Origin: Xanthobacteraceae bacterium
GTDB lineage: Bacteria; Pseudomonadota; Alphaproteobacteria; Rhizobiales; Xanthobacteraceae
NCBI GenBank assembly: GCA_030039105.1
Contig: JASHQO010000491.1
Coordinates: 1-15,432 of the forward strand
Direction of reading: 5' to 3'
Length of the DNA: 15,432 nucleotides
The notes under the pieces are model-generated. The model worked only from the letters and a program-made list of their open reading frames with translations. It searched no databases and had not been told where the DNA came from. Below, piece by piece: positions 13,983 to 15,432 of the stretch. The position numbers and the translations under genes were made by a program. Each line of letters starts with the position of its first letter. Within the stretch, counting starts at the first letter, position 1.

Positions 13983-14885
13983 ATGCAGGATGTGCTCGAT
14001 AGCACGGTCGCGCCGAAGATAGTTGCGCCGAAGATAAAGGTCACGCCGCTGTCGGACGCCTGCGGCGCCGAAATCTCCGGCGTCGATCTGTCACAGCCGC
14101 TGAGCGCGGCCGAGGTCGCGGCGATCAAGGACGCCTGGGGCAGGCATCTGGTCCTGGTGTTCCGCGGCCAGCAGGTGTCCCAGGACGACCAACTGCGCTT
14201 TGCCTCCTATTTCGGCGATCTCGGCAGCCGCAAGAAGGCGCCGGAGCCGCTGCGCGGGCGCGCCGAGGGCATCCAGCAGGATCACGAGAAGGTGCTCTTG
14301 GTCACCAACATCAAGGTCGGCGGCCAGGCGATCGGCGCCTTCGGCGACGGCGAGTTCTGGTTTCACATCGATTCCGGCTATTCGCCGCGGCCGTACAAGT
14401 ACACCTTCCTCTATGCGCTGGAGCTGCCGTCGCGCGGCGGCAACACGATGTTCTCCAACATGTACAAGGCCTACGAGGCAGTGCCGGCGGCGTTGAAGGA
14501 CAGGCTCAAGGGCAAGACGGCGCTGCATATCCACGAATATAACCGCGCCAAGCAGGCCAATTCCTCGGGCGACATCTCGGGCATTCCGCATCACTCCCAT
14601 CCGATCTTCGTCACCCATCCCGACACCGGGCGAAAGACGCTGTTCGTCGATCGACTGATGACGACGCGCATCGAAGGCGTCAGCCAGGACGAGAGCGACG
14701 AGATTCTCAACCAGCTTTACGACATCGGCGAGCGGCGCGAATTCATCTTCGAGCACGTCTGGAAGCTCGGCGACTTTCTGATGTGGGACAACCGCTGCAC
14801 CATCCACGCCCGCACCGATTTTCCCAAGGAGGAGCGACGGCTGCTGCGCCGCTGCACCGTCGAAGGCGAGCCGCTATTCGAATAA
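13983..14885 (+). CDS. TauD/TfdA-family Fe(II)/2-oxoglutarate-dependent dioxygenase
   Basis: A 300-residue dioxygenase that uses 2-oxoglutarate and Fe(II) to hydroxylate a substrate, often causing cleavage of the product. The iron triad is complete: H128 and D130 (FHIDSGYSP) and H275 (CTIHARTDF). R286 stands 11 residues after H275, the position of the 2-oxoglutarate-binding arginine, and GGNTMFSN (152-159) is the usual central strand. N-terminal VTPLSDACGAEISGVDLSQPL is typical of TauD/TfdA. GGAGG (13969-13973) lies 9 bases before ATG 13983. The substrate is unknown: taurine, phenoxyacetate-type and other acids are used in the family. It diverges from the Bug/PaaK/DpgC operon and is followed after 5 bp by a cupin-like gene, so both may be part of one pathway. 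Residues 10-18 contain a short repeat, APKIVAPKI. Confidence 0.92.
   Translation: MQDVLDSTVAPKIVAPKIKVTPLSDACGAEISGVDLSQPLSAAEVAAIKDAWGRHLVLVFRGQQVSQDDQLRFASYFGDLGSRKKAPEPLRGRAEGIQQDHEKVLLVTNIKVGGQAIGAFGDGEFWFHIDSGYSPRPYKYTFLYALELPSRGGNTMFSNMYKAYEAVPAALKDRLKGKTALHIHEYNRAKQANSSGDISGIPHHSHPIFVTHPDTGRKTLFVDRLMTTRIEGVSQDESDEILNQLYDIGERREFIFEHVWKLGDFLMWDNRCTIHARTDFPKEERRLLRRCTVEGEPLFE
14010..14039 (+). repeat. 15-bp imperfect tandem duplication within the dioxygenase N-terminus
   Basis: GCGCCGAAGATAGTT (14010-14024) is followed by GCGCCGAAGATAAAG (14025-14039), identical in the first 12 positions. It encodes APKIVAPKIK and keeps the frame, ahead of the conserved family start. Confidence 0.8.
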
Positions 14886-14890
14886 AGAGA

Positions 14891-15432
14891 ATGACGATGA
14901 GCAATCCGCGACTGCCGGTGTTCGATAAGTTCATCGCCGACTTGCGCGCGATCTGGGCGGCGGAGGCCGACGATCGCCGCCGCATGGAGCGGGCGAAGCC
15001 GCTGCTCGAACGGCTGGTGCTGGACGATGCGCTCAAGGTCCACTCGGCAAGCTGGCCGTCGACCGAAGGTCGCAAGAACCTCTTGCTCTACGTCGATCCC
15101 GACTACGCCTTCGTCGTCAACGGCGTGGTACGCGTGCCGGGTCGCGCCGGCAGCGTGCACGATCACGCCGATGCCTGGGTGCTCTATGGCGTGCTCGACG
15201 GCACCGAGAGCCTGGAGCGCTTCGAGCGCGTCGATGACGGCAGCAAGCCCGGCTATGCCGAGATCAAGCTCGCCTCGGTGACCACCGGCTCGCAAGGCAA
15301 GGTCGATCTGGTCGAGCCGCGCGCCATCCACGCCGAGCAGGGCGGCCCGACCCGCTCGGTTGCCATCATCGTGCGCAGCCGAAAGCTCGGCGAGGGCACG
15401 GTGCTGCAGCATCAATACGATCGCGCCGCCAA
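14891..15432 (+). CDS. Cupin-like metal-dependent protein (3-His thiol-dioxygenase-like fold), 3' end outside window
   Basis: An open frame of at least 180 codons with no stop before the edge. It opens with a helical region (FDKFIADLRAIWAAEADDRR), then a beta-rich section. HDH (H90, H92) in GSVHDHADAWVLYGVLDG is the cupin/DSBH metal motif, and H147 in RAIHAEQGG is well placed as the third ligand, about 55 residues later, as in cysteine dioxygenase. I judge it a member of the predicted metal-dependent double-stranded beta-helix proteins related to thiol dioxygenases; it is not clearly a true cysteine dioxygenase. ATG 14891 is 5 bp after the dioxygenase stop; ATG 14897 is an equally good start because AAAGAGA gives it better spacing. 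The two genes are surely co-transcribed. Substrate unknown. Confidence 0.8.
   Translation, partial: MTMSNPRLPVFDKFIADLRAIWAAEADDRRRMERAKPLLERLVLDDALKVHSASWPSTEGRKNLLLYVDPDYAFVVNGVVRVPGRAGSVHDHADAWVLYGVLDGTESLERFERVDDGSKPGYAEIKLASVTTGSQGKVDLVEPRAIHAEQGGPTRSVAIIVRSRKLGEGTVLQHQYDRAA

Noticed and set aside
1..15432. CRISPR array, tRNA or rRNA genes, insertion sequence transposase, prophage genes
   Set aside because: I saw no regularly spaced direct repeats, cloverleaf, ribosomal RNA sequence, transposase or phage-type protein in either strand.

Overview
The window is GC-rich, tightly packed chromosomal DNA. Third codon positions are strongly G/C biased, so long antisense shadow frames lie over most genes. 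Gene content (ABC1-family AarF-like kinase, orphan TctC/Bug-type binding protein, MDR dehydrogenases, NlpC/P60 next to an M17 aminopeptidase) and several intergenic palindromic repeats of a type I associate with Bradyrhizobium-like genomes point to an alphaproteobacterium of the Hyphomicrobiales (Bradyrhizobium/Xanthobacteraceae-like). This assignment is inference from style and family content; no rRNA or marker gene is present.

Layout. (1) 1-737: the C-terminal half of an M3 oligoendopeptidase F, cut by the window edge. (2) 738-1448: a less GC-rich toxin-antitoxin remnant. A MazE/AbrB-like antitoxin is intact, but the Doc/Fic toxin has a frameshift and also lacks the Fic histidine. (3) 1448-3114: an ABC1 kinase, converging on a small cysteine-tailed conserved ORF. 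(4) 3127-5864: a zinc alcohol dehydrogenase and a solute-binding protein (NMT1/SsuA type), separated and flanked by palindromic repeats; 5537-5901 is almost entirely repeats. (5) 5902-10118: an APC amino acid permease, an M17 leucyl aminopeptidase, an NlpC/P60 peptidase (2 bp apart from M17) and a NIPSNAP protein, all forward; this set suits peptide and cell-wall peptide turnover. (6) 10133-13867, reverse: an apparent operon of Bug-type binding protein, PaaK-like aryl-CoA ligase and DpgC-like crotonase-fold dioxygenase. (7) 13983-15432, divergent from (6): a TauD/TfdA 2-oxoglutarate dioxygenase followed 5 bp later by a cupin-like protein that runs off the right edge.

The most interesting part is regions 6 and 7. 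DpgC is best known from glycopeptide antibiotic clusters, where it oxidises 3,5-dihydroxyphenylacetyl-CoA to the arylglyoxylate without metal or cofactor. Here a DpgC homologue sits directly behind an arylacetate-CoA ligase and a periplasmic carboxylate-binding protein, with no polyketide synthase in view. This suggests a catabolic, oxygen-dependent arylacetate to arylglyoxylate route, with two further putative non-haem iron oxygenases divergently encoded. The gene identities are well supported; the pathway is a hypothesis.
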